This document shows positions 35,301 through 47,900 of a stretch of DNA of 64,000 nucleotides, one piece after another (within the stretch, counting starts at the first letter, position 1; the number at the start of each line of letters is the position of its first letter). The DNA is from Cardiocondyla obscurior (taxonomy: Eukaryota > Arthropoda > Insecta > Hymenoptera > Formicidae): the NCBI RefSeq assembly GCF_019399895.1, contig NC_091881.1, positions 622,501-686,500 on the forward strand. The letters are read 5' to 3'. The translations under genes were made by a program, and so were the position numbers. The notes under the pieces are model-generated. The model saw only the letters and a program-made list of their open reading frames with translations, ran no database searches and was not told the origin of the DNA.

Positions 35301-38300
35301 GTATGTGTGCCTGCCGAGTCTGCAGAATCTTCACGGGAAAACGCTCATGTGCCATGTAAGCAGCCTCCTCCTGGCCTTCATCTGTTTGGCCGTCATCACT
35401 TGGATCACGCCCGTTGACCCGGAAGAGGAATTAGACACGACCACGTGCAAAGCCTTAGGTTCGTACGCAGCTAGAAAATATCTGTACACGAGCGTTTAAA
35501 AAAAAAAAAAAAACTAAAAAATCTGTTGTTCCAGCATATACCACGTTATTTTCTTTCCTATCGGCGTTTTCTTGGCTCAACGTCATGTGCTTCGACATAT
35601 GGTGGACATTCGGGTAAGTCGCTCGCGATCACGCAATCAAGCGAGAGAATTGGAAATATTGAACGAACAAGGCGATAATTTTCTCGGACAGAAGGATCAA
35701 TAATCATCTTCGTTTGACGGTCGACGAGTGGATTAATCGAGCCTTTTTAATAATTTTACGGGATATGTCGTCGCGCGAAATTATATTTCTCATTTGTCCG
35801 ATAGCTACGTCAACGATCTCAATTGCGCCGAACGATCTTTCGCAAAGTATCCACCAACGTCTTGCCGCGCTCATTAATTTCCCAGTCACTGTGAGCGCTG
35901 CCATACCTCTCAGTGAACTCATTGTATTCCGAGTACGCCGGTATGTAAAAAAGAAATATACATCGCCAAACATTAAACATCGAAATGACTCAACGCGTTT
36001 TATATAGCGCTCACACTGCACACGAAAAAGCGTCCGAACAATTTAAGTTGAAAGATCTGCAACTTGCAGATAAAGTAATGACTTATTAAATATTTTTACT
36101 CTTATTTTATTATTATTTCTTTTAAGATTAATGTTATAATCGGAAAATCATAGAAACAGGGGATTATTCCTTACGAAATTTTTATCAAAGAAAGAAACAA
36201 CGGCACGTATTATGTCTCAAGATCGGCCTGACAATTGCTCGGAACTGGACGTATCTTACCCGTCGTTTCTTGCCGGCCACGATGGTTTGTGTGTTCAAGA
36301 CGCTATTCTAGCCAAGAGAGATTTGTAAATATACGGAGAAAATAGAATCCCACACACCGCAGCGACGATGCTAGTATAATGTTGGCCGACGGACCCGCGC
36401 GCTTGATCTCTAGATCGGGAATCCCACCGGTTTACAGAATTTTTTTCACGACGTTTGTTCTACGTGGCTGGGAAAGTTAATCATGCGATATTCATGCCGC
36501 ATTTGCGGTAATTTCACGTACCAAATTGCCGGACTTCCCCGAATTTCCGTACTTTATCGTGACGAGTCGGATTGTTTGCTTCGATCTTCCTCAATGCCGC
36601 ATTTTAAATGTCATTCGCGCACCTCATCGTCAATTTTAGTTCTCCCCGTTCATCGCTTGATTAATATTAAAAGCGTCGTCTCAAGAAGCGCACTATAGAA
36701 TAAAATCGGAATTGTTTTTTAATTAATTATTTAAGATAGATTATTCTCTATACATCGCCGATTGCATCGCGACTTCTTTTGATCTTAGTAAATAAAATAA
36801 TAATAATCCGTTTTTTTTTTCTTTTTTTCGCAGAGTTTTGCGTGGCAGTACAATTACGGAGGCACGCGAACATAGGAAAAAATTTATGTTGTACTGTTTA
36901 TACGCGTGGGGCCTCTCCTTCCTGATACTAATCCTCGCTATCGTCGCCGACAGCACGGATATCCTGCCGAATTATCTACAGCCCGATATTGGCAATAGTA
37001 ACTGTTGGTTTACACGTGAGTCACTTACAACCGATAGTTGTTGTCTGAGATGATGTAACGCAAATTTGCTGACGCTAATTGCGGAGTTCTCGGAAAGATT
37101 ATCGACTTCTTGCGATGAAGGATTTCACGCGGCGCTAGTTATTCCTCACCCTTGCTATTATAATTTATACATTGGGAATAGATAAAGTTGAGAATTGGGT
37201 ACGAGACGAATTGCAGTCGGAAAATTCATTTCGCATTTGAAGTTGATCGTATCAAGGAGAAAGCAAACGTAAAGTTTTCTTTCTATCGTAGTACGGCAAT
37301 TATCCGATAATTAAAAACTTTTTCAAGCAGTCATATTGATCGTGCTAGAGCAAATTCAGACATCACTGCCGCTGGATATATAAAATGCAATTAAACTAAC
37401 TGCTTGCGTAATAAGTATCATTTATATCGTCAAAGTAATTGCCTTCGATAACGATTAAGCAAAAATATAATTCTCCGCAAATAGTCTGCGATTCAAAGCG
37501 AAGGTGGAGTTTCACCAAAGAGCCTAAGATAATTATTGAGTTATACGTTTTAATTTAATTTCTGTTCTGTATGATAAAGTAAAATTTAAAATTGTATATT
37601 AAATAAAACGAAATTAAATGATTTAAATAAATTTATTTCTTTGGAATGTTAGAACGCAGCGTACAAAATAATAAAAATCCAGTTGACGTTTACTTCACGA
37701 AATGAACGAAACAAAAGAATCAATCAGCATTACGAAAAAACGAACAACAATAAAATTTTTACATCTTATTAAATATAAAAAATGTTTTAATGAAATTTTT
37801 ATTTTATTTTAACTAAATATGTTTTTATTACAGATTCACGAAATGCGTATGGAGAGCTGACTTTCTTCATCGGACCGGTGATGATTCTGTTGATCTCCAA
37901 TGTGGTATTCTTCGTCCTTACAGCTACACACTGTAATAAAGTGAAAGCAGAAATAAAAAGAGTAACCACGAATCCAATGGATCCCAGGAACAAGCGATTT
38001 CGTTCCGACAGAAAAAGGTGAGTGCTCATTTATCAATTCAGTAAAAACAATCTTCTTTTCGTTTTCGGAGACAACTATAAACGGAAAAGAAAAAAAATTG
38101 TGAAAAATAATAGTTATATTTAATTAAATTAAGCACTTTCTAAATTTAATTTGTAATCTGTATCTAATCGTTCGTACTTTAAAAGTTTACAGAAAAATAA
38201 TTTGTATTTATATCTCTTTCTAACAGATTTATCATGAACGTCAAACTATTCATCGTTATGGGAATGTCTTGGATCTGTGAGGTTGTGTCGTTTTTCCTGA

Positions 38301-38563
38301 CAAAATATTTAAATTATGAGCACTGGCACCACATATTCTTCTACACTACCGACGTCTTCAATTGTCTCCAAGGTTTATTAATTTTTATTCTCTTCGTCTT
38401 GAAAAGTCGTGTATATCAAGCACTTCGGAGACGATTCAAATTAGACTCTAAGAAAAAACCGACGGGCAATGCGACTACGACTTTGCACGACCCTTATAGA
38501 GTCAGGAAAAGTACAAGTAGCAGTACGCTAACGACTGCGTTTGCAATTAGTTCGGCGCCGTAA
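32323..38563 (+). CDS. Methuselah-like class B G-protein-coupled receptor, nine exons, 718 aa
   Basis: Exons: 32323-32586, 33504-33854, 34046-34334, 34484-34718, 35223-35458, 35535-35613, 36834-37015, 37834-38017 and 38227-38563, total 719 codons with the stop. It begins with a signal peptide (MAAPRFIRLGLVLFLMKVSS). The ectodomain of about 370 residues is cysteine-rich with three KCC motifs (KCCPPGEIF, KCCPNDTIF, KCCAENEFF) and ends in the Methuselah hallmark IGKPCKYGMYP...EEEWLLTSEGHVF. Seven hydrophobic helices follow at about 389-640, including the CFDIWWTF segment of TM3, FFIGPVMILLISNVVFF (TM5), and NCLQGLLIFILFVLKSRV (TM7). The tail is short, basic and Ser/Thr-rich. Methuselah receptors are insect-specific secretin-like GPCRs tied to stress resistance and ageing; ligand unknown here. 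The 34335-34483 intron was chosen because its acceptor has a fine pyrimidine tract and restores the family motif. The exon 5 acceptor could also be at 35210, adding four residues. It may be an Mthl1-type member. Confidence 0.92.
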
Positions 38564-38573
38564 AATATTATTA

Positions 38574-38579
38574 ATAAAT
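38574..38579 (+). promoter_or_regulatory. Polyadenylation signal AATAAA
   Basis: Exact AATAAA 11 nt downstream of the Methuselah-like stop codon, which would give a very short 3' UTR. Later signals may be used as well. Confidence 0.4.
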
Positions 38580-39669
38580 AAGGTACGACAATTAAGTAGC
38601 CTGACTGTCGCGGATTAATAGAGCCTGGCATAGAACACGATTATATAAGTTTCCTTTTGTACGAGCTTACATTTGGATAATAAACTTGCTCATAATTGCT
38701 ATTCTTGGCTCTCAGAAATACTCTGCGAGAAGTTATGAAAATGATACTAGGTTCTATATCGCGAGCGTTACTTTTATGAATGTTACATTTATCTTACAGC
38801 AGTTACTTCAACAAATGCCGCTAAGAATACCAAAGAAGATTAAATTATCTTTAATGGCTGTAAATTACGAACAATACTTTTGCACGTTGTTACATGCATA
38901 AGCTAGACATTATAATAGATATAATTGAAAAAATATATTAATTATTATTCTTTAAATGTCAAATTGCTCTTGATGCACTTGTGCGTTTGCATATTTATGT
39001 TAAGAAAATATCTTCATACGATTACAAGAGGCGTAGAAACTGTATGTGATACTTTAAGAGTAACTGATTATCTAAACTTAACGATAAATTAATTAATCAA
39101 CATTTTAAACCAATATAATTAATTTAATTAATATCAGAAAAGTCTTACCAAATATTTTAAAGCACGCGTTCACTGGCAGTTAATTAATTTTCCATAAAAA
39201 CAATTGACAGAAATTAATAAATATCAGAAAGTCCACAGATTGCAAAATTTGCTTTTGTTTTAAATATATATTCAAATGGAGTTTAACAATAAAATTATAA
39301 TCTCTTGCAACAATATATCTATTTACACTATTTATCCAGGACGCATTCTTAGACGCGCGCTACATTTTTTAATACCAGAAACGTTGATACTAAATTTTCG
39401 TGCCGCTATGAAACTTAAAATCAGTTTTTCTCTTGTCACTGAAAAAAAAAAACTTAACGAAAAGGACTAAGATATAATTTCGTAGCCGACGATTCTAATA
39501 TCAAACTTGCTTGTGCAAGTCACTTCTTTTCCGACAACTGCACGCTTAAAATTATAAAGTCGTCGTAATACAACCGACACCTAATAAATCAATCTCACTC
39601 ACAGAGCTTTAAAAAAAAAAAAAAACTTGATATTAGCAATCTACCGCACAATCACATATCTCGTTGGTG

Positions 39670-39675
39670 TTTATT
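39670..39675 (-). promoter_or_regulatory. Candidate polyadenylation signal of the antiporter gene
   Basis: AATAAA on the minus strand, about 860 nt after the antiporter stop codon. It is the nearest exact match that I noticed. Confidence 0.3.
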
Positions 39676-40536
39676 ACAAAAATCTCTTCACGTGTCACAT
39701 GATAACCTGTCGTTCACGACGAACGATTATTTTCTAGTGTTATCAATAACATTATCACTAATTGCACATAAATCTCTTCCGTAGCACTCCTTCTTTTCGT
39801 TACAAGCATCACAAAGTCAATATTGCCAGTGATTTCAATAAAATAACATACGTAAATTTAATAAAAGATGTTTGTAACGTCTAATAAATTCCGTGCCTAA
39901 AAATTATAACTATGATTATAATAAATTGTAATAAAATATACAATTATAATTATAATTATAAATTCGTCAGCAAGTGGCGCGCGCGTAATATGTATATAAG
40001 TTTTCAAGATCACGGCATTCGCAGGAAATTCTCAATTCGCGGACTCACGAATTTTCAAATCCCAAGAATCCTTAAATAAATGCAACCTCTGAATTTTGCA
40101 TTATTGTACGGATATGCGAGACTCGATCCATCGATCGTCCTCCAGTTTCGTACAAAAAGTCTTTGCGCGGACTAGGATCATCGCTCAAGCTCAATCGCTT
40201 CTCCGCCTAAAGTATAGCAATATCGACGATTTAATGTCAAGTTGAATAAAATCTTCCCTCCGAGCATAAAAGATAAAAAGTTCATGCCGCGATATCGCCG
40301 GGATATCGCCGGGATTACTTCATTCTCGATCACGAGCACCTATAAATCCAAGTCAGCTAACATTAGTCCTTCTATGATCGCTTAATATCTCATCAGTGAC
40401 CGTAAACGTAAGCCTATGATCGTTAAGTCGCGCCTCGAATATTTAAAATAAAGGCACGTTCTGGCACTCTTGGAACGCCGGGAGATGAGAACCGGCCCCC
40501 GCCGGGTTGGCTTTGAATGCAGATTAACCGCGATTG

Positions 40537-41912
40537 TCAGGGCTTCCTTTCGTTCGCGGTCTCTTCCAAGTCCGGGTCCTCGTTGATAATCGAGATGTCG
40601 CGAATCGACGGTCTACGTGTTTTCCAAGCCTCCGGTGGAGTGACTGGCGCGGTGGTTTTCGTCAGTAGCTTCGGGCCCGAGAGGGTGATGATGATGGCTC
40701 CCGCCGGCGCGGTCAAGAGTACCGAGAGCACGCACATCATCAGCACCGTCTCGGCGTACTCGACCTGCTGGCGATCGTTCTTGTCAATCTCGTCGAGGGT
40801 GACGGGTGCTAGGGCCGCCTGCACAGTCGCTTTAGCCATCCACGATAGCGCGATGAATATCTTCTCTTTGAGATTAAGCTTGGAACCGATCCCAACTAGT
40901 ACTGTCGCTCCAATGCGGACGACTATACCGGCGATCAAACAACTTAATCCAAGATAAACGGTCTTTCCTTCGAGCTCTTCGATCTTGATCTGCATGCCGG
41001 TGAACGCGAACAAAATCGGTTCGAATATCATCCAAAAAATCTCAAAAGATGTAGCCACTGGATTCTGGAAAGAAAAAGAAAAGAAAAGAAAAATAAAAAA
41101 AAAAAACAGAAAGAAAAAGATACACGTGCGTCGCGAAGTTCGAATTTAAGAGCGCACGACTTTTTGTCGTGAATTTACATTAGCCTGAATTCTGCACGTT
41201 TAAATGTTTCGTAAATAAGCCGATTATATTTTTATTTCCTCGACATTTGAATTTCAAAGGAACGATATTCGGTGAATAAAATTGAAAGATAATAACGGCG
41301 GCAATGTAATTCGATTTGCCGAGACGCGAGATACTAGATGTTAAAGTGCCGCGGGTACAATGACATTTTCCACAAATTTTCCTCTAAAGGAGAGCCGATT
41401 CGGTATTCGGCGATGATATCTCGTATCGCATTGTCCATGCGCTCGATATCGGGATATGGAAATCTTCCAGCGTTGCATGGAAATGCAGAATATCCAGAGT
41501 TCACGCGGTGTGCAAGCTCGTATTTACCGCTATTGTTTACATGCCCCTGTGGCGCGTAGGAAATCTCGTCGATATTGATTTATTTAATTTAATTCCGTGC
41601 AATTTCCGGATAATACATGTGGCGTGTCCCACAAACACAAGAAATTTGTAGATAACTCTTGCTTTTTACGCGGTCCCTACCTCTCAATAACATTAAAGCG
41701 CTTTAATTAATTCGTCGATTAATTAATTATACAATTTCCTCACTTTCTTAAACAGCGACCGAATCACCGACCACCGCGCGCGTCCGATACTTCATACAAA
41801 TTGCCCTGCTAAAATGTAATTACATCCAACCCCCGGAACCAGCCGGATGAATCTCCGGGAAGAGGTGACGCAACCGTAATTATATGTTTGCGACACACGT
41901 AATGAAAAAAAA

Positions 41913-41952
<40 letters not shown>

Positions 41953-44900
41953 TGTTTTATCGAAATAAATTATTTTGTTATTCGATGTAAAAGGCCGGTT
42001 TACTGTCGGCGCCTTGTCGCGCGCGATTATTCCGTAGTAATTAATCTAGCTGGAATAAATTATGCCGGCGCGCAACACACGACGTGCATATCATACGGCA
42101 GTAATATCGACAGATGCTGGTTACAGTCCCGTCACGAAACCCCGTGCGAAAGAACGTGTCGCCGCCGACAGCGGGGAATGCGACCCGGAAATAGGAACGA
42201 GCCGGTTGACTCCCAATCCACACTTCGCCAGACAGTGACGATACGTCGGTCTGAATATTTCACGGGATTGAAGTTATTGGGCTAGGGGAACGGGGCTTCC
42301 CATCGTCGCGGTGATACACGTCTTTTCTTCCGCCGAAAGATTAAATATTTAATATCCGCTGCACTTAGACCGGAATCACGAAATCGATCCGAAGTGTCTC
42401 CGAACAGCGAGATAAATCGTTATCTCGAATTGATTCGGTCATTTCGTATTTTTTTTTTTTTCTTTTTATTAAATTAGCAAGACTTGAAAGCATGTCGTTA
42501 TTGTTAATTTAACAACACGTGTTTGCGAAAGTTAAATCGCTGTTTAATGCAAGTGCGCCGACCTCAGCGAGATGAACATAAGATTAATTTCTTGTCGGCG
42601 ACTTAATTTCCGATCGGATTAAAATCGTAACTGTAAATTCCACGACGGACACATTGTAAATCTATACTTACGTTGTCCACGTCCCAGCCTTCTTGTTGCC
42701 AGAAGTAACAGCTGACGAAAGCTGCAGCCACGACCGCAAGCGGGCCGGCGCCGCCAAGCTCGATCGCCTCGCTGCCGAAAACCGCCAGCAGGCCACCCCC
42801 AAGTAACATCAGCACTCTCAGAGGCACCATGAAGGGCTATAACATTAGCACATAAACGAAGCGTTAGGACCTAATAGAAAGCGCCGTGTCACGACTACGA
42901 AGTGATTTATCGGTTTCATTACGGTAGATAAGTTCCGAAATATGGGCACCTTTCGATAATACATTCTTGATATAAAAGTAAATGACGTCAGGCAAGTTGT
43001 TGCGACGGCTAAGAGGGTATTGTAAGCTCGTAATGCACTGCGAATGCTCGAAGATTATCACGAGCTTTTCGCGGCTCTCTCGTAAACGTTCTTATCACAA
43101 AAATAATTAAAACAGAATATTAAACAAAATTTTTTTCTTTCTTTTTTTTATTTTTTTATTTTTTAATTTTAAACCAACGTTTGTTACGAATATTTTATAA
43201 TACCCCGAGACAGCCGCCTTAAGGGAGCGTTTAGTCTACAACGATATAAACTTAGCGAGCACTTGAGATTTAAATAGCATTAGCGAATAAAGCGGCGAAC
43301 GGCTCTAAATGCCATTCCTCCGAAAATACGTCCTCTTGACTCGGCGCACGTTGTAACAGTTTAAGTTTATCCGAAACCGGATAAATCGGGCTACGGGGAG
43401 CTAAGAATACTGCAACCACCGTCGCAGTGCCACGGCGCTAATTCTCACGTGAATGATACTTTAGATACGATGAGGTGGCGATGCAGTGACCAAATATACC
43501 CGTCGACTTCTCCGTCGAATCCGCCCGCCGACGTTTGCGTAAGTTGCTCGCACTAATTACAAACCGCCTATCAATTTTCCATTAAATACGAACGCGCACT
43601 CCTTGCTAGAAGGAAACATTGTAGACGGACATTTTGAATAACTTCGGTATATTAAAAAAAAAAAAAAAAAAGAGCAAAGGATTTCCTTCGAAGAGAGTTT
43701 GAGTTTCATAAAAAGAAAAAGACTTTTAGCGCTATTAAGCCGCGCTCGAAGCCCCGTTGAGTGAAGAGGCGCAAGAAGATTTTTGCCGTCGAAGGACACT
43801 CGGCGGTTTGCGGATCCGAGGTACATCGATCCACGGTACACAATTCATAAAGTGTTTACAGGATCCTCGCGGGCGGACGATAACCGCGCAAGTGGATTTA
43901 TCCGGTGATAGTAGATTTATTCGGATCTACGCTCACGTGCCCGATCCCCGCGAGTGCTTTCGCGGTGTGTAGCGAAATCTAGCACGGCCGCGGGAGAGAT
44001 TCATCGCACGACGCGGCGCGGGGTGAACGACACCCCGCTGGTTGACCCTATTTCCGCCGCGGCCTTTTATTCTTATATCCCGGCGCTGGTGCAGTCAATT
44101 CACCATCTCGCGCAATCGGACGATACGCACGTGGGAGTAGCAAATCACGACGTAAAGCACGAAAATTTTGCACGCATTTACGGCGAAGGGGCTGGGGAGG
44201 ATGCCTCTATTTCTCGAAACTTTGCGAAAGCCGCCGGCGCCGTTATCTTTTAAGCGATTCCGCCCCGTACTCTTGGCGCGCGCTCTTTAAGAATCGAACA
44301 GTGAGAAAATTTCGAGGGCGGCGGAAAACGTATACACCGCTGCGTTACGTATATTACAAACTTTAGCCGGCTTCTTCTCGGAGGCACGTTTTTCCGCACC
44401 GCGGACGACATAACTTGCGAAAGGCGGCTATAAGGTTGCAATTTAAGGGAGACGTTCAAAACGCATCTGCGGCGTCGCGCAGGAACTCCACGTCTTTCCT
44501 GGTATCGCGTGACATCTTTCCAGCGCCCGATAGCCCGGGAATAAGTAATTTCTCTCTCTTTCTTTTTTCCTTTTTTTAAAAAAAAAAAAAGTCTCGTTTG
44601 AACGACCATGGGAAACGTGGCCCGCAGAATCGTAATTCTTAATGTAGCTCGCCGGCGGGCGGCTGCAAGAAAGAAAATACTTACGTCGCCTTTTTCCGGT
44701 ACGTATTTCGCTAACCAGCCCCACATGATGCCGAATCCTAGACCGCCGATAATCGCGATGGGCCCCTGAAGGATCTGGTACCACAATGCGTCGTGAGAGA
44801 ACATGACGCTCTTCACGATACCGTAAACCGCAACAGACGCCGCATCGTCGATCCCGGCCACGGCGATGATTAGCGTTGGAATACCCTGAAAACACACCCG

Positions 44901-47900
44901 CTGGCTCGTTAGAAAAATCACCCTTCACGTCGAACATTTTCATTAAGTTAAAGATCGGTTCCTCGCGTCGCGTAAGACTCGCGTTGATGATAATCGAGCC
45001 TGTAAACGTGACAACGACGTCGACTTTCGGTACCGAGGCACGATTAATATCATTTTACACATTTTGCGTTACGCGCAATCATCAGAACGCGCGGTCATTA
45101 ACTGATCGATTGATGCAAATATATTTCGTTTCTAAATAGAAACTTTACGCTTTCAAGCTCGAATCGATTACATTATTCAGTCGCGGATATTTCCGCGATA
45201 CTATAACGCCTTTGAAAATACTTATCGCGAAGCAGCACGCAGAGGCAAATAAACGCGAGAAGAAAGTACTCTGGACAATTCCTTTTTTTTTTTCTAAGTG
45301 TTTACCTCAAGACACCGGGATTCGGTTTACATACCGTTCGTTAATGAGAATTTTTTAACGTCGCACTTGTGGAACGAACAGATTTCGAGCGACTTCAAAG
45401 TGATTAAGAAACGCCTGCACGAACGGTAGAAACCGACCAAAAAGAATCTTTCTACGGAAGTAAGACGGGCGATAGAGCGATGCCCGGGGGCTAACGAAAA
45501 AGAAAAGCTGCGAAGGGAAAAGAAAAATCAGCTCTTTCTAACTTGGTGTTCATTAGAACGAATAAAACTTTCCCGTTTCTCTTATTTGTAACGACACAGT
45601 TTCGGAGAGTCTGTTCGGTACCTCTGTTTCATTTTATAGACGACGCGATGCTTTGCATTACGTTTATGACTTCTATATATATATATATATAAAACGAATA
45701 ATGAGCAAAGAAAATAAAGAGCGAAAAAAAGGAATTACATCTCATTTATTCATAACGTTTTTTCGAATTTATTCAATTATTTTCAACGTTCTTCGTTTAA
45801 TCAGAATGTCAAAAATTATTCATTTGTTTATCACGTAACATTTATAGACGAATCGCTGCGCGTCGTGTGATTTCAAACGCAATAATACGATAATCGCCAA
45901 AGTATATTTATTCCGCGAATAATCCGGCGGTGCGTGGTTTAAAATCGCGAAAGATTCATCCGTAAATCTTTTAGAGGATGCCGACGGCGTTTGTCAGCCG
46001 ACCTAGAAAAATAATCCGTGGAAGAAAATCAAGATGTTTAAGATCTCGGGAAACAAAGAGCGCGCGGGGTTTGAGAGAATCAAAAAGAAAGAGGGAGTTC
46101 TATCGAGTATGGTCGACGACACTCGAGCACGATCCTGTCCCGGGCAGCGTTATCGGTGTCACGATACCTCGTTCGAGGATTTAAGTCCGCCGACTATCGC
46201 GATTTTCAGAGCTGGACTGCTTATACGTAACGAAGAAGAGAAAAGGACGAACGTTTAATAGATCGCGGCGCGAAATCGGCTCGAGGGGTCAGGGCGGTTC
46301 GTGTTACCTCGTCTCGAGTCCGCCTGAATATTCGTGGGATGCTCGTGAGGTTTGCACGATCAGTCAACGTCCCCGTCGTGAGCTTTTCCAACCGCGACGC
46401 GATAAGCATGCCCGATTTCGCGGCCGATGGGGCGCCCGGCCTGCGCGGCGAGGATCCACGTTGCATCGCGTTACGCCAAATGAAGAAGTATCGTCCAGGT
46501 CTTTCGGCTCATGAATATCGCATCCGCCGCAATAGTCTTTGTACTCCTCCTCAAGCGTCTTCCGCTCCATTTTCCAAACTGAATTATTTAAGCCCCGGTA
46601 CGTTTCTCTCCGGCTCGTCTTTATTCCGCCGCGCCGAAACCCCGGGGTCCTCATCTTGCGTCGCGCTCCGGCAATTTCGCACGATCTTTCTCGTAATTAG
46701 ATCGGAATGGGAAAGTCAAAACGATCCGCGTGTCGATTCCGATTGATTTCAAGCCGACAGATTCCCGCTGAAGGCAAGGCGCGTGGAATATCGTGTTTCA
46801 CGTGCGAGCTCAGCGAGATAGGCGCTCGCGAGGACGAGCCATTGGCGCGTATCACGCCGCGATATCGGCACATAACGAGACGAAAGAAATTTAATTACTC
46901 TCGCGCTGCGTTCATTAACGTGGAAGCTTCTCTAATACGCTAATACCGAGCGCGTCAAACATTAGCGGTCGCGCTAGCGGGTCGCCATATAAATTCGCTT
47001 TGCCCGCGTATTCGATTAATATAAAACGTGAACCGCGATGTAATCCAATTACTCGGGCAATTACGATTAAATATTAATTTAACAACTCGCCAGTGCCGTT
47101 CCCTAATCTGTATGATACGTGAAATGATATTTACTTTTCTAACCGCTTCTCTCCGCCCCCTGGCTTTTCTCTCCAATTTCATTAAACTTTAAATCGTCGG
47201 CACCGACAGAATTATGATTGCATTCGCGAACAGAAAAATGTATGGCAGAGAAATATATTACTGCGTCATTACATTATTAGAAAAAAAAAAAAAAAAAGAA
47301 AGAAAGAAAGAAAAAAAAAAACGGGAGGAAAAGAACGCCGCGTCGATAAACCGTCTTTGGTTCGCGGTAGTAAATCTCAATTATTCTTAAGGGAAAATTA
47401 TGTTAACTCCGCCATTTATCATCCGCTTAGTCGAGATCTAGTATAAATCTATTTTACTACCTAATGCGCGGAAGTCAAGTGAAATTAGCTCCCGGAGACT
47501 TATGATCGTTCTTACGAATGAAAGGCGGGAGACCTCGCGACAGGTGAATATTCAGATGTCCCGACAAAGAGCCGTGAATAAGCGGCCTTACCTTGGCAAC
47601 CCCGTAGCCCTTGCTACGTAACCTGAAGAGACACGGCACCACGACCGCCGGCGAGACGGCTGCTATGACACTCCCGAGAAGGAAGCCCCACACCCAAGGC
47701 ATATCCAGGAGATATTTCGTCATTGTGGCGACCACCGTGGCTTCCACCACCCACGGTATCAAGCCGAGCTTCGGCACGGTGACTTTTAATCTTTTCAGAG
47801 CGGCCGGGTCGAGATCCAAGCCCGCCCTGGTAAGTATGATAACCAGGGCGATTTTCCTGCAAAGAAGAGAACGGTGCAAGGGGGATAGTATTGGCAGGTG

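Larger units (their letters stand above)
38564..40536. other. Spacer between two convergent genes, with both 3' UTRs
   Basis: The Methuselah-like gene ends with AATAAA at 38574-38579, only 11 nt after its stop. On the minus strand, AATAAA (TTTATT on +) at 39670-39675 is a candidate signal for the antiporter, giving a 3' UTR of about 860 nt. The sequence is AT-rich; a small imperfect duplication of GATATCGCCGG occurs around 40291-40313. No gene is supported. Confidence 0.5.

Noticed and set aside
44250..44684. Continuation of the antiporter frame past exon 4
   Set aside because: It is intron read-through: a GTAAGT donor at the end of KYVPEKGD and a perfect phase join to the next exon show that the extra residues are not coding.
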